From an uncultured Lachnospiraceae bacterium (GTDB taxonomy: Bacteria > Bacillota > Clostridia > Lachnospirales > Lachnospiraceae): a DNA stretch of 64,000 bases. The position numbers and the translations under genes are program-made. Where the stretch lies: NCBI GenBank assembly GCA_947384285.1, contig CANDGI010000010.1:1-64000 (forward strand). Reading direction: 5' to 3'. Every line of letters starts with the position of its first letter. The first letter of the stretch is position 1. Positions 35,300 through 44,417 of this stretch are shown here, piece by piece. Under the pieces are notes generated by a model. That model made no database searches, had not been told where the DNA came from, and saw only the letters and a program-made list of their open reading frames with translations.

Positions 35300-36538
35300 A
35301 TGATTGAGAAGCAGATAAAAAAAATTCTGGGAAGGGATGAGATATGGCTCCTTCTTGGAGCAGCCGGCATTTTATTCGGTTCACTCCTGCTGACAGATAT
35401 GCTGTCTTATCGGTATGTTACCACAGAGTACAATCTTTTCCAGGGGGGGATTATGAACCTGTGCTTTGCAGCAGGGATAACAGGCATTATTATGTTTTGG
35501 ATGCTGCTTACAGGTAAGAATTGGAACGTACAGTCCGAGTATTTTTTTCAGGAATGGGAAAAAAAGCAGAAAAAGTTAATGGTTTCTGCAAGCGTAATCG
35601 CAGCGTTTTTTTTAATCGCGTCAATGGTAAGTTTTCGCTACAGGCTAAGGCATTCCTGGGTATATGGAAATTTAAGCTCTGCCTATATTCCGGTAGGGAC
35701 AGTGGTGGTCCAGTGGATTGTGGGCAGCCTGGTCATCTTTTCTTATATGAAGAAAAAGCTGAAGCTTCATATGGAGAACCTAAAACAGATTAATCAGAAA
35801 AGCTTGGAAGCCGCATTGCGCAGCGAGCAGATGAAGGTGGATTTGATTTCCAATGTGTCCCATGACTTAAAGACGCCGCTGACCTCCATGGTGGGCTACA
35901 TTGAATTGATGAAAAAAGAAGAGCCTGACGATGTACTGTCCGATTATATTGATGTGCTTTCCCAAAAAGCCCAGAAATTAAAAGAAATGATAGACAGTTT
36001 GTTTGATTTGGCAAAAACCAGCAGCGGAAATGTAGAGCTGAAGATAGAACAAATGGAGCTGAACTGCCTGATTGAGCAGGTACAGGCGGATATGGCAGAC
36101 CGGATTGCAGAAAGCGGCAGGGAATTTGTGGTGATGCTGACGAAAGATCCCACCGATTTTATGGCGGACAGCAGTTATATGTACCGGATTTTCCAGAATT
36201 TAATGGAAAATGCATTGAAATATTCCCAGGAAAACACCAGGATTTTCCTAAAATCATCCGTAATCCCCATACTGGAAGATGGAAATCCAAGTAAGGAAGA
36301 TCCACAAGAAGCAAGACAGAAAGTACGGTTTGAAATCACCAATACCTCCAGCTACCAGATGAACTTTACCAGGGATCAGATTGTGGAACGTTTTGCCAGG
36401 GGAGACGAATCCAGAACAACCGAAGGCAACGGACTGGGCCTTGCCATTGTAAACACCTATACCGCAGCCTTAGGCGGCACATTCGACGTAGCCATCGACT
36501 GCGACCAATTCAAAGCATCCATAGAATTTTTGAAATAA
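35300..36538 (+). CDS. Membrane sensor histidine kinase
   Basis: A 412-residue kinase with four membrane segments before residue 160, a coiled linker and a HisKA/HATPase core. H box is SNVSHDLKTPLTSMVGY near 191, N box FQNLMENALKYSQ near 302, and G box GNGLGLAIV near 377. The ATG at 35300 is chosen; a TTG at 35264 overlapping the regulator gene would add 12 residues. It pairs with the preceding OmpR-type regulator; signal unknown. Confidence 0.9.
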   Translation: MIEKQIKKILGRDEIWLLLGAAGILFGSLLLTDMLSYRYVTTEYNLFQGGIMNLCFAAGITGIIMFWMLLTGKNWNVQSEYFFQEWEKKQKKLMVSASVIAAFFLIASMVSFRYRLRHSWVYGNLSSAYIPVGTVVVQWIVGSLVIFSYMKKKLKLHMENLKQINQKSLEAALRSEQMKVDLISNVSHDLKTPLTSMVGYIELMKKEEPDDVLSDYIDVLSQKAQKLKEMIDSLFDLAKTSSGNVELKIEQMELNCLIEQVQADMADRIAESGREFVVMLTKDPTDFMADSSYMYRIFQNLMENALKYSQENTRIFLKSSVIPILEDGNPSKEDPQEARQKVRFEITNTSSYQMNFTRDQIVERFARGDESRTTEGNGLGLAIVNTYTAALGGTFDVAIDCDQFKASIEFLK

Positions 36539-36541
36539 AGC

Positions 36542-36570
36542 TTTTCATTCGAAAAGAATTGTGATATACT
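36542..36570 (+). promoter_or_regulatory. Weak promoter candidate for the SCIFF cluster
   Basis: TTTTCA (36542-36547) and TATACT (36565-36570) at 17-bp spacing lie 20 bp before the repetitive small ORF. The -35 matches poorly. Confidence 0.4.
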
Positions 36571-36587
36571 TTGCCATGAGGAAGCCT

Positions 36588-36725
36588 TGATGGCTTGCCG
36601 GAGGAACCCAACGGAGTTGGGAGGAGCCCTGATGGCTTGCCGGAGGAATCCAACGGAGTTGGGAGGAGCCCTGATGGCTTGCCGGAGGAACCCAACGGAG
36701 TTGGGAGGAGCCCTGATGGCTTTTG
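36588..36725 (+). repeat. 42-bp tandem repeat, three units plus a partial
   Basis: Units begin at 36588, 36630, 36672 and 36714 (partial), an exact 42-bp period. Each contains GGAGGA or GGGAGGAG, and an ATG follows the latter by about 5 bases. Because 42 is a multiple of three, the repeat stays open in two plus frames: one gives a 14-residue repeat MACRRNPTELGGAL, the other LPEEPNGVGRSPDG in frame with SCIFF. Confidence 0.9.
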
Positions 36726-36763
36726 CCATGAGACAGAAGAACAGAAAGGAAGAATTTCTATGA
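36590..36763 (+). CDS. Repetitive small ORF coupled to SCIFF
   Basis: A 57-codon frame made of three MACRRNPTELGGAL units followed by MAFAMRQKNRKEEFL. GAGGAAG precedes its ATG by 6 bases, and its TGA overlaps the SCIFF ATG (ATGA). It could couple SCIFF translation to ribosome flow through the repeat. It may equally be an accidental frame in a minisatellite; no family is recognised. Confidence 0.4.
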   Translation: MACRRNPTELGGALMACRRNPTELGGALMACRRNPTELGGALMAFAMRQKNRKEEFL

Positions 36764-36900
36764 AACATGTAAAGACATTAAATACAAAAAGATTACAGAA
36801 CACCGTAAAAAGAGGCGGCTGCGGCGAATGCCAGACATCCTGCCAGTCCGCATGCAAGACAAGCTGTACCGTAGGAAACCAGAGCTGTGAGAACAAATAG
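36760..36900 (+). CDS. scfA: SCIFF ranthipeptide precursor (six cysteines in forty-five)
   Basis: A 46-residue peptide with Lys/Arg-rich leader MKHVKTLNTKRLQ and a core holding six Cys (GGCGECQTSC, then CKTSC and NQSC), the near-invariant SCIFF pattern of Clostridia. The downstream radical-SAM enzyme is expected to install thioether bridges from Cys to non-alpha carbons of partner residues. The ATG has GAAAGGAAG upstream. Export and role are not settled in the literature I know; the adjacent SecDF gene is a conserved neighbour. Confidence 0.95.
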   Translation: MKHVKTLNTKRLQNTVKRGGCGECQTSCQSACKTSCTVGNQSCENK

Positions 36901-36932
36901 GCATAATTCTGGAGTATAAAAATGCAAGCACA

Positions 36933-36957
36933 GACCGTTCGCATCAAACGAGCGGTC
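36933..36957 (+). promoter_or_regulatory. Hairpin between SCIFF and its maturase
   Basis: GACCGTTCG (36933-36941) pairs with CGAGCGGTC (36949-36957) with one G-U, without a T run. It may stabilise the abundant precursor transcript or partially terminate before the maturase gene. Confidence 0.55.
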
Positions 36958-37038
36958 ATTTGTGCGTTTGGTATACGGTAGGAGGCTGCATGGAAATTTT
37001 GCTGCGGCTTCCAATAGATGGAAAGTGAGGAACTGGCA

Positions 37039-38409
37039 GTGGTTCATCAATATAAAAATAACGGTTACAATATTGTTTTGGATGTAAACAGCGGGGCGAT
37101 ACATATAGTGGACGACCTGGTCTATGATGTGATTCCATTGTTTGAAACATGTACCAGGGAGGAAATCATCTCCCGGCTGGGACAGAATTATCCCGAAGAT
37201 GAGATTATAGAGGGGTACGAGGAAGTAAAAACTTTGGTGGAGCAGCAGCAGCTGTTTACCGAAGATGAATATGAGAATTATATGGAGCAGTTTAAAGAGC
37301 GGCCTACAGTGGTAAAGGCATTGTGCCTGCATATCGCCCATGACTGTAACCTGGCCTGCCGCTATTGTTTTGCCCAGGAAGGGGAGTACCATGGGAGAAA
37401 GGCTTTGATGTCCTATGAGGCGGGCAAGGCTGCCTTGGATTTTCTTATCGCAGAGTCTGGGAACCGCCGGAATCTGGAAGTGGATTTTTTTGGCGGCGAG
37501 CCGCTTTTGAATTTTGAGGTGGTAAAGAAATTAGTGGCATACGGCAGGGAACAGGAGAAGCTTCACAACAAGAATTTCCGGTTTACCCTGACTACCAACG
37601 GCGTGCTTTTGAATGATGAGATTATGGAATTTGCCAACCGGGAAATGGCAAATGTGGTGCTCAGCATTGACGGGCGCAAGGAGGTCAACGACAGGATGCG
37701 CCCATTCCGGAAAGGAGCCGGAAGCTACGACCTAATCGTGCCTAAATTCCAGAAATTTGCAGAGAGCAGGAATCAGGAGAAATATTATGTGCGGGGGACG
37801 TTTACCCACAATAACCTGGATTTTTCAGAGGATGTGCTGCACCTGGCAGATTTGGGATTCCAGCAGATTTCCGTGGAGCCTGTGGTAGCAAAGCCCACCG
37901 AAAGCTATGCGCTGCAGGAGGAAGATTTGCCGAAATTATTTGAAGAATATGACAAGCTGGCAGTGGAAATGATAAAACGCTGGAAAGAAAACAGGGGGTT
38001 TCATTTCTTTCATTTTATGATAGATTTAGAGGGCGGCCCATGCGTGGCAAAGCGGTTGTCAGGCTGTGGTTCGGGCACAGAATATCTGGCAGTGACTCCT
38101 TGGGGAGATTTGTACCCCTGCCATCAATTTGTGGGAAATGAAGAATTTCTTATGGGAAATGTGACGGAGGGCATAAAGAGTAAGGAGCTGCAAAAGGAGT
38201 TCAAGCATTGTAATGTGTACGCCAAGGAAAAGTGCAGGAATTGTTTTGCAAAATTTTACTGCAGCGGCGGCTGTGCGGCCAATTCCTGGAATTTTCATGG
38301 AAGCATTACAGATTCCTATGATATTGGCTGTGAGCTTCAGAAAAAGCGGATAGAATGTGCCATTATGATAAAGGCTGCCCTGGCAGAAGAAACAGAGGGA
38401 ACGTGCTAA
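37039..38409 (+). CDS. scfB: SCIFF maturase, radical SAM with SPASM-type domain
   Basis: A 456-residue radical-SAM thioether synthase. An N-terminal RiPP-recognition region (HQYKNNGYNIVLDVNSGAIH) is followed by the 4Fe-4S motif CNLACRYC near residue 105, then a Cys-rich C-terminal SPASM-like domain with CGSGTEYLAV near 345, CHQF near 362 and CRNC, CSGGC near 400-415. GTG at 37039 is chosen because GAGG lies 8 bases upstream and it matches the family's M-V/I-HQY start; ATG at 37018 in frame lacks an RBS. It modifies the preceding peptide. Confidence 0.93.
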   Translation: MVHQYKNNGYNIVLDVNSGAIHIVDDLVYDVIPLFETCTREEIISRLGQNYPEDEIIEGYEEVKTLVEQQQLFTEDEYENYMEQFKERPTVVKALCLHIAHDCNLACRYCFAQEGEYHGRKALMSYEAGKAALDFLIAESGNRRNLEVDFFGGEPLLNFEVVKKLVAYGREQEKLHNKNFRFTLTTNGVLLNDEIMEFANREMANVVLSIDGRKEVNDRMRPFRKGAGSYDLIVPKFQKFAESRNQEKYYVRGTFTHNNLDFSEDVLHLADLGFQQISVEPVVAKPTESYALQEEDLPKLFEEYDKLAVEMIKRWKENRGFHFFHFMIDLEGGPCVAKRLSGCGSGTEYLAVTPWGDLYPCHQFVGNEEFLMGNVTEGIKSKELQKEFKHCNVYAKEKCRNCFAKFYCSGGCAANSWNFHGSITDSYDIGCELQKKRIECAIMIKAALAEETEGTC

Positions 38410-38465
38410 GTCCGGCAGTGGATGCGGGACTGGCCTAATAAGATAATGTAAGAGAGGAAGAAATC

Positions 38466-40610
38466 ATGAAGAAAAGCAAAGCAACAGGGATTCTGGTTCT
38501 GATTCTGGCAATTATGGTGGGTATGACCTGGTATGCAGGAACCATTGTCTCAACGGTTGGGGTGGGTGAGAACCGTAATATTAAGCTGGGCCTGGATCTT
38601 GCAGGCGGCGTCAGCATCACCTACCAGGCGGTGGAGGACGATCCATCGGCAGAGGATATGAAGGACACGGTTTATAAGCTGCAAAAGCGTGTGGAAACTT
38701 ACAGTACAGAATCTACGGTGTATCAGGAAGGAAACAACCGGATTAATATTGAAATCCCAGGTGTTTCTGATGCAAATGAGATTTTGGAGGAGCTTGGAAA
38801 ACCGGGTTCCCTGGAATTTCAGAATGAAGCCGGGGAAACACTGGTGTCCGGGACGGATATCCAGGACGCCCAGGGCGGCACCTTTACAGATAATATGGGA
38901 AACCGCCAGTATGTGGTGGATTTGACACTGACAGACGAAGGAGCAGAAAAATTTGCAAAGGCAACCCAGGATAATATTGGAAAGACTCTGCCCATTGTCT
39001 ATGATGGAGAGGTAATCAGCGAGCCCAGCGTGGATGAAGCGATTACCGGGGGGAAGGCACAGATTACCCATATGGAAAGCTTTGAGGCGGCAGATGAGCT
39101 TGCTTCGATTATCCGAATCGGTTCCCTGTCTTTGGAGCTTCAAGAACTTCATTCCAAAGTGGTTGGCGCCCAGTTAGGCGAGGAAGCGATTTCCACCAGC
39201 TTAAAAGCGGCATTGATAGGTTTGGTATTGGTGATGCTGTTTATGATAATTATGTACCGGGTGCCTGGATTTACCGCCAGCCTTGCCCTTGTGCTTTATT
39301 CGGCATTGACGGTATGGGCGCTTTGGATTTTTGACATTACGCTGACCTTGCCTGGTATTGCAGGTATCATTCTTTCCATCGGTATGGCGGTGGATGCCAA
39401 TGTTATTATCTTTGCCCGTATCCGTGAGGAGATTGGCGCAGGGAAGACCGTAAGCTCCGCCATCAAGGTTGGTTATGAAAAAGCCCTTTCCGCTATCCTG
39501 GATGGCAACATTACCACATTGATTGCGGCAGTGGTATTGGGGCTTAGGGGTTCTGGTTCTGTGAAGGGATTTGCTTATACATTAGGAATCGGTATTGTAT
39601 TGTCCATGTTTACTGCATTGGTAGTGACCCGCTGGCTGATGAGATGCTTTTATGCCCTGGGCATGCAGGATGCAAAATATTACGGAGCAGCCAAGGAAAG
39701 GAATACGATGCATTTCCTTGGCAAACGCATGGTATTTTTCGTAATATCAGCATTGTTGATTGCAGCGGGCGCTGTGGGAATGGGAATCAACAAATCCAAG
39801 GATGGAAATATTTTAAATTACAGCCTGGATTTTATTGGAGGAACATCTACCACGGTGACCTTTAACGAAGATTATTCCATCAACGAGATTGACGAGAAAA
39901 TTGTTCCAGTGATAGAGGAAGTGACAGGCGACCCCAACGTCCAGACACAGAAGATTGAGGGAACCAACCAGGTGGTAATTAAAACCCGCTCTCTGGAATT
40001 AGCAGAGCGTGAATCCTTGAATCAGGCGCTGATTGACCAGTTTGGCGTCAGCGAAGATGGAATTATTGCAGAGAATATCAGCTCTACGGTAAGTAACGAG
40101 ATGAAATCAGATGCAGTTTGGGCAGTCATCATTGCAACGGTTTGTATGCTGATTTACATTTGGTTCCGGTTTAAGGATATCCGTTTTGCAGGAAGCGCAG
40201 TCATTGCCCTGCTCCATGACGTGCTGGTGGTGCTTGCTTTCTATGCGGTTGCAAAAACCTCCGTGGGAAATACCTTTATCGCATGTATGCTTACCATTGT
40301 AGGTTATTCCATCAATGCAACGATTGTTATCTTTGACCGTATCCGGGAGAACCTGGGCAGCGCAAAGAAAAAAGATCCGGCCAGCCTGATGGAGATTGCG
40401 GACAGAAGTATTACCCAGACCTTATCCAGGAGTATCAATACCTCATTGACCACATTCATTATGGTATTTGTGCTGTTTATTTTAGGCGTAAGCTCCATCC
40501 GCGAATTTGCTCTTCCACTGATGGCAGGTATCGTCTGCGGCGGTTATTCCTCCGTGTGCATTACCGGCGCACTGTGGTATGTATTTAAGGTAAAGTTTGC
40601 AAAAAAATAA
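38466..40610 (+). CDS. secDF: Protein translocase subunit SecDF (fused)
   Basis: A 714-residue fusion of SecD (residues 1-400) and SecF (about 410-714), each with a signal-like first helix, an extracytoplasmic domain and five further helices. GLDLAGGVSITYQ near 40, the SecD helix GIAGIILSIGMAVDANVIIFARIREE near 295-320 and the SecF motif GYSINATIVIFDRIREN near 615 are typical. It uses the proton gradient to help Sec export. It follows the SCIFF maturase by 56 bp, a conserved neighbourhood in Clostridia. Confidence 0.95.
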   Translation: MKKSKATGILVLILAIMVGMTWYAGTIVSTVGVGENRNIKLGLDLAGGVSITYQAVEDDPSAEDMKDTVYKLQKRVETYSTESTVYQEGNNRINIEIPGVSDANEILEELGKPGSLEFQNEAGETLVSGTDIQDAQGGTFTDNMGNRQYVVDLTLTDEGAEKFAKATQDNIGKTLPIVYDGEVISEPSVDEAITGGKAQITHMESFEAADELASIIRIGSLSLELQELHSKVVGAQLGEEAISTSLKAALIGLVLVMLFMIIMYRVPGFTASLALVLYSALTVWALWIFDITLTLPGIAGIILSIGMAVDANVIIFARIREEIGAGKTVSSAIKVGYEKALSAILDGNITTLIAAVVLGLRGSGSVKGFAYTLGIGIVLSMFTALVVTRWLMRCFYALGMQDAKYYGAAKERNTMHFLGKRMVFFVISALLIAAGAVGMGINKSKDGNILNYSLDFIGGTSTTVTFNEDYSINEIDEKIVPVIEEVTGDPNVQTQKIEGTNQVVIKTRSLELAERESLNQALIDQFGVSEDGIIAENISSTVSNEMKSDAVWAVIIATVCMLIYIWFRFKDIRFAGSAVIALLHDVLVVLAFYAVAKTSVGNTFIACMLTIVGYSINATIVIFDRIRENLGSAKKKDPASLMEIADRSITQTLSRSINTSLTTFIMVFVLFILGVSSIREFALPLMAGIVCGGYSSVCITGALWYVFKVKFAKK

Positions 40611-40651
40611 ACTGCCGTAAAGTGGTTAAAAAATTATTCAGTTCATTGAAA

Positions 40652-40686
40652 AAAGGAGAAACCGTATATCGGTTTCTCCTTTGCAT
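40652..40686. terminator. Bidirectional terminator
   Basis: AAAGGAGAAACCG (40652-40664) and CGGTTTCTCCTTT (40670-40682) are perfect 13-bp arms with A and T runs outside, between convergent secDF and the next minus-strand gene. Confidence 0.85.
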
Positions 40687-40720
40687 TGCTTCGCAATTGA
40701 AAATTCTCATGTAATGCAGC

Positions 40721-41335
40721 TTATTCTGTCTCAGCCGCTGCTGGTTCTTCTGTCTTTCCAGCCCACTCGTCGAATTTCTTCATAACGGCATCGTAAGTGC
40801 TGTTGGAAATACTTGGCAATTTGGAGCCCCAAGCTCCGGTAGCAGCCTTAAAGCCTTTTTCAAAAGCAGCTCTCATCTCTTCTATCTTAGAGGAATCGCC
40901 GCCGGTCAAAGCTTTTGCAAATTCAACAATACGGTCAGAGGTCTGCTCTACGCCCCAGTAACCATCTTCTGCAATGTCAGCCTGTGCCTGTGCCTTTACA
41001 TCAGCGCTTACCGTGAAATTGCCTTTGGCAAGGAATTTCCACATATCATCAGCCTGGCCGATTTTGCTTCCCTGGGTGGTCATCATCTTCTCTACCAGGC
41101 TTCTAAGCTGTGCAGTCCTGGTCTCTGTATCCTTCTTCATGCGGGCAACGATGTCATCTTTAGAATAGATACTGTTCTTGGAAGAAGTCTTGGAAGCATT
41201 GCTTTTCTCATATACAACGCCCTTATCAGAAGTTTTCTTGGATGTCTCGTTGTTCTCAGCAGCCTTTGTGCTGGCTGGCTGAACGGGTGTGGTATAAGCT
41301 GTGCTGTTTACATTATTCACACTGTTTACGCTCAT
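40721..41335 (-). CDS. Conserved protein of unknown function, Ser/Lys-rich N-terminus
   Basis: A 204-residue protein. Residues 1-65 are polar and probably disordered (Asn, Ser, Thr and Lys rich); residues 70-195 look globular and helical, with GYWGVEQTSDRIVEFAKAL near 125-143 and LPSISNSTYDAVMKKFDEW near 174-192. I recall similar sequences in Clostridia but no function. Start at 41335 follows AAGGAGGG. It has no signal peptide or membrane helix. It lies beside the chemoreceptor-like fusion gene on the same strand. Confidence 0.75.
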   Translation of the reverse strand: MSVNSVNNVNSTAYTTPVQPASTKAAENNETSKKTSDKGVVYEKSNASKTSSKNSIYSKDDIVARMKKDTETRTAQLRSLVEKMMTTQGSKIGQADDMWKFLAKGNFTVSADVKAQAQADIAEDGYWGVEQTSDRIVEFAKALTGGDSSKIEEMRAAFEKGFKAATGAWGSKLPSISNSTYDAVMKKFDEWAGKTEEPAAAETE

Positions 41336-41449
41336 AGTATTTGTCCCTCCTTGGCGGAAAATCTGGTTATCCGTAACCTGGTCTTATATTTTTAGTTACT
41401 TCTATCAATTATATCGGAAAAAGGAGGAAAAAATTAACACTCCTTTTTA

Positions 41450-43246
41450 TTATTTTGCATTCTGCACCTGGCGGATTAAGTCGTAATTGCTGTCTTTTGC
41501 TTCCACAAAACCGGTAACCGGCGTGGTGATGCCGGAAAAATCATGAAAATGGATAAAGGCATCCTTGATAAGCTCAATACGCCCAGGGTCTAGGTTGCTG
41601 CTGAGTGCGATAGCGTCTTTTTGAATATTTCCGGTGGTGGAAATAATTTTTATGCCAGACATATCTGTCCCGGATTTCTGCATTTTCTCGTATGCTTCAT
41701 TGTAGGTTGCGCCAGCATCAAAATCACCGTTTATAACGCCCAGGATTACCTGGTCATGGCTGCCTGCAAATGAGACGCTGGAAAAAATAGTCTCTGGATC
41801 CAGGCCGGCTTCCTTGATGCTGTGCTTTGCATAGAGATAGCCGGACGCGCTGTTCTTGTCCACATATGCAAAAGTCCTGCCGGGCAGGTCTTGCAATGTC
41901 TGAATCCCCGAATTATTTCTGGTAATAATATAGCCATTATAATAATCTTTCCCATTAATGAGAGGGGTGGCAATGGGAACCAGCGGCGTCATCTGGGCTG
42001 CGGTAATGTAAGCCAGAGGGGAGAACCATCCGCCGTCGATGGTGCCTTTTTGAATCTGTTCGCCCAGGGAAAGGTAGTCTTTTACGATGATAATCTTGAC
42101 CTTCCATCCCAAAGAATCAAAAATCCGTGCAAGCACCGGCTGATACATATTTTTTATATCGCTGGGTGAGGTGAAGGGATTGATGCCGATGGCAATTTCG
42201 TTGTCACCTCTGATGGAGCACATATTATATTGAAGGCTTTCACACATGGAGCTGATGTTGTCGCAGCAGGAGAGCAGCGTGTCTGTTTTCTTCTGGTGCT
42301 GGGCAATAAGGTCAATAGAGTCCTGGGACTGGCTGGCGGAAGTGGAGATGGTATCTGTCAATTTCGCCAGAGCTTCCGTTACGTCTGCAGATACTTCCAC
42401 ATTGGTCTTGGAAACAGTGGTTAAATTCCCCATATTCCGTTTAATATCTTCCAGGGAATCGTGGGTTCCGGTAAGGATGCCCACAGTGCTCTCCACAAAG
42501 CCGTTCAGCTTCTGGATGGATTCTTCAGAATGTTTGGTAGATTCATGGCTGTTGTGGATATTCTCTTCCAATTCCTTTACGATATCTTCAATTTCATTGA
42601 TGAAGGAATCGGTTTCATCCGAGAGCTTCCCTACCTCTCCCGCCACAATGGCAAATGCCTTGCCGGCTTCCCCTGCATGTGCGGCAGTGATGGAGGCGTT
42701 TAAGGACAGCAAGGTAGTTTCTTCAGAAATATTCTTGATGTATTCCACAATCTTGTGGATGCTTTGGGAGGATTCCAGCAGCTTTAAGTTGGTTTCCTGG
42801 GTCAGCCGCAAAGCGTCGTTCAAGTCCTGGAGCATACGGTAGGTTTCTTTGATGGTTTCGTTTTTTTCTATGATGTTTTTTAAAATGGCATCGGCTTTTT
42901 CCTCCACCATCTGGATGTGTTCATTCATGGTTTCGCTGTTCTTGTTGACCTGCTGGATTTTCTTCTCTACAAAAGTAGCCTGCTCCAAATTCTCCTCTGA
43001 GGAAGCTGCAATCTGCTGATTGTGGTTTACAAGGGTGGAAAAGGCTTCCTTGTTCTGTTTAGCTATCCAGAATAAATGTTCCGTATCAAAGCCCAGCGTC
43101 TCCATCATATCGCTGATTTCTGTAATAATCTGGCTCTGCTCCTTTGCAGAAAGAGCGTTCTTTGCAGAACCTGCTGCCGCGGCTTCCATTTGCTCTTGCT
43201 GGGGCTTTTGTGCTTTCGACAAAAAATTTTTAAACAAATCACTCAT
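41450..43246 (-). CDS. Soluble chemoreceptor domain fused to PhnD-like binding domain
   Basis: A 598-residue protein of unusual architecture. Residues about 30-340 are a long coiled-coil chemoreceptor signalling domain; its hairpin tip [20 protein letters not shown] near 172-191 corresponds to the usual LLALNAAIEAARAGE. Residues about 349-598 resemble a PhnD-type phosphate/phosphonate-binding protein ([43 protein letters not shown]). No signal peptide or membrane helix is visible, so the binding domain should sit in the cytoplasm. ATG at 43246 follows GAGGAAGGG. It may sense an internal metabolite and talk to CheA; ligand and partner are unknown. Confidence 0.8.
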   Translation of the reverse strand: MSDLFKNFLSKAQKPQQEQMEAAAAGSAKNALSAKEQSQIITEISDMMETLGFDTEHLFWIAKQNKEAFSTLVNHNQQIAASSEENLEQATFVEKKIQQVNKNSETMNEHIQMVEEKADAILKNIIEKNETIKETYRMLQDLNDALRLTQETNLKLLESSQSIHKIVEYIKNISEETTLLSLNASITAAHAGEAGKAFAIVAGEVGKLSDETDSFINEIEDIVKELEENIHNSHESTKHSEESIQKLNGFVESTVGILTGTHDSLEDIKRNMGNLTTVSKTNVEVSADVTEALAKLTDTISTSASQSQDSIDLIAQHQKKTDTLLSCCDNISSMCESLQYNMCSIRGDNEIAIGINPFTSPSDIKNMYQPVLARIFDSLGWKVKIIIVKDYLSLGEQIQKGTIDGGWFSPLAYITAAQMTPLVPIATPLINGKDYYNGYIITRNNSGIQTLQDLPGRTFAYVDKNSASGYLYAKHSIKEAGLDPETIFSSVSFAGSHDQVILGVINGDFDAGATYNEAYEKMQKSGTDMSGIKIISTTGNIQKDAIALSSNLDPGRIELIKDAFIHFHDFSGITTPVTGFVEAKDSNYDLIRQVQNAK

Positions 43247-43451
43247 TCCCTTCCTCAAAATTACCCAATAAGATTTAGGGTATTTGGCAATAATATATTA
43301 AAATTAGTATAACAGATGGGCAAATTTTATGCAAGGTGCATATGAGGAAATCTGTCAAAAGAGGAATAAATACAGAAAATATTGACTTTTTACGGAAAAA
43401 ATGGTTAACTATAAACAGGAAAAAGTGTATACAAAATACAGGAGAGATGCC

Positions 43452-44417
43452 ATGTTTGAGATGAGATTGAAAGCCCTGGCAAAAATAAATCTGGGTCTGG
43501 ATGTGCTCAGGCGCAGGGAGGATGGATATCATGAGGTAAAAATGGTGATGCAGACCATTAACCTGTATGATAAGATTGTGCTGCGGAAAATAAAAAAGCC
43601 AGAAATCAGGGTAAAGACAAATTTATTTTATCTTCCAGAAAATGAAAATAATCTGGTGTACCAGGCTGCAAAGCTTCTCATGGATGAATTTGAAATCGAG
43701 GGGGGCGTGGCCATTGATTTGCAGAAATTTATCCCGGTGGCTGCGGGAATGGCAGGCGGAAGCTCGGATGCGGCGGCGGTGCTGTTTGGGATGAACCGGA
43801 TGTACCGGCTTAAGCTTTCCCAGAAAGAGCTGATGGAACGAGGCGTAAAGATTGGGGCAGACGTTCCTTACTGTGTGATGCGGGGGACAGCGCTTGCAGA
43901 AGGGATAGGAGAGCAGCTGACTGTACTGCCGCCTATGCCCAAATGCAAGGTGTTGGTTGCCAAGCCGCCCATCAGCGTATCCACAAAATTTGTATATGAA
44001 AATTTGAACTTGGATGGCAATACGCTGCACCCTGATATGGAAGCGCTGGCTGCGGATATCAAGGCAGGGGATTTACAGGGAATCGCGGCTCATATGGGAA
44101 ATGTGCTGGAGAGCGTTACGATTCCAAATTACCCGGTCATTGCACAGATAAAGGAAGAAATGATAAACGGCGGGGCTTTGAATGCCATGATGAGCGGAAG
44201 CGGCCCAACGGTGTTTGGATTGTTCCAGGACGAGAAGCTTGCAAGGCAGGCATGCCAAAAAATCCGAGGCAAAGCATTGGCCAGGCAGGTGTATTTGACG
44301 GATATTTACAACAATCCCACATCCTCTCCCCGCAGGACTGCAGCCTCAAAAGCCGTTGATACGAGAAAGGAAGATTTTAAGGGAAGCCCAAAGATGAAGG
44401 AGAGAGGCGGAGTATGA
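43452..44417 (+). CDS. ispE: 4-diphosphocytidyl-2-C-methyl-D-erythritol kinase
   Basis: A 321-residue GHMP kinase of the MEP isoprenoid pathway. AKINLGLDVLRRREDGYHEV near the start carries the catalytic Lys. The ATP loop PVAAGMAGGSSDAAAVL is near residue 95-112, and MSGSGPTVFG near 248. The last 30 residues (SSPRRTAASKAVDTRKEDFKG region) extend beyond the usual end and look disordered. ATG at 43452 follows AGGAGAG. Its TGA overlaps the ATG of the GntR gene by 4 bp. Confidence 0.93.
   Translation: MFEMRLKALAKINLGLDVLRRREDGYHEVKMVMQTINLYDKIVLRKIKKPEIRVKTNLFYLPENENNLVYQAAKLLMDEFEIEGGVAIDLQKFIPVAAGMAGGSSDAAAVLFGMNRMYRLKLSQKELMERGVKIGADVPYCVMRGTALAEGIGEQLTVLPPMPKCKVLVAKPPISVSTKFVYENLNLDGNTLHPDMEALAADIKAGDLQGIAAHMGNVLESVTIPNYPVIAQIKEEMINGGALNAMMSGSGPTVFGLFQDEKLARQACQKIRGKALARQVYLTDIYNNPTSSPRRTAASKAVDTRKEDFKGSPKMKERGGV

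Noticed and set aside
36510..36959. Minus-strand repetitive frame across the SCIFF leader
   Set aside because: It is open only because the 42-bp period is a multiple of three; it has no RBS and runs antisense to SCIFF.
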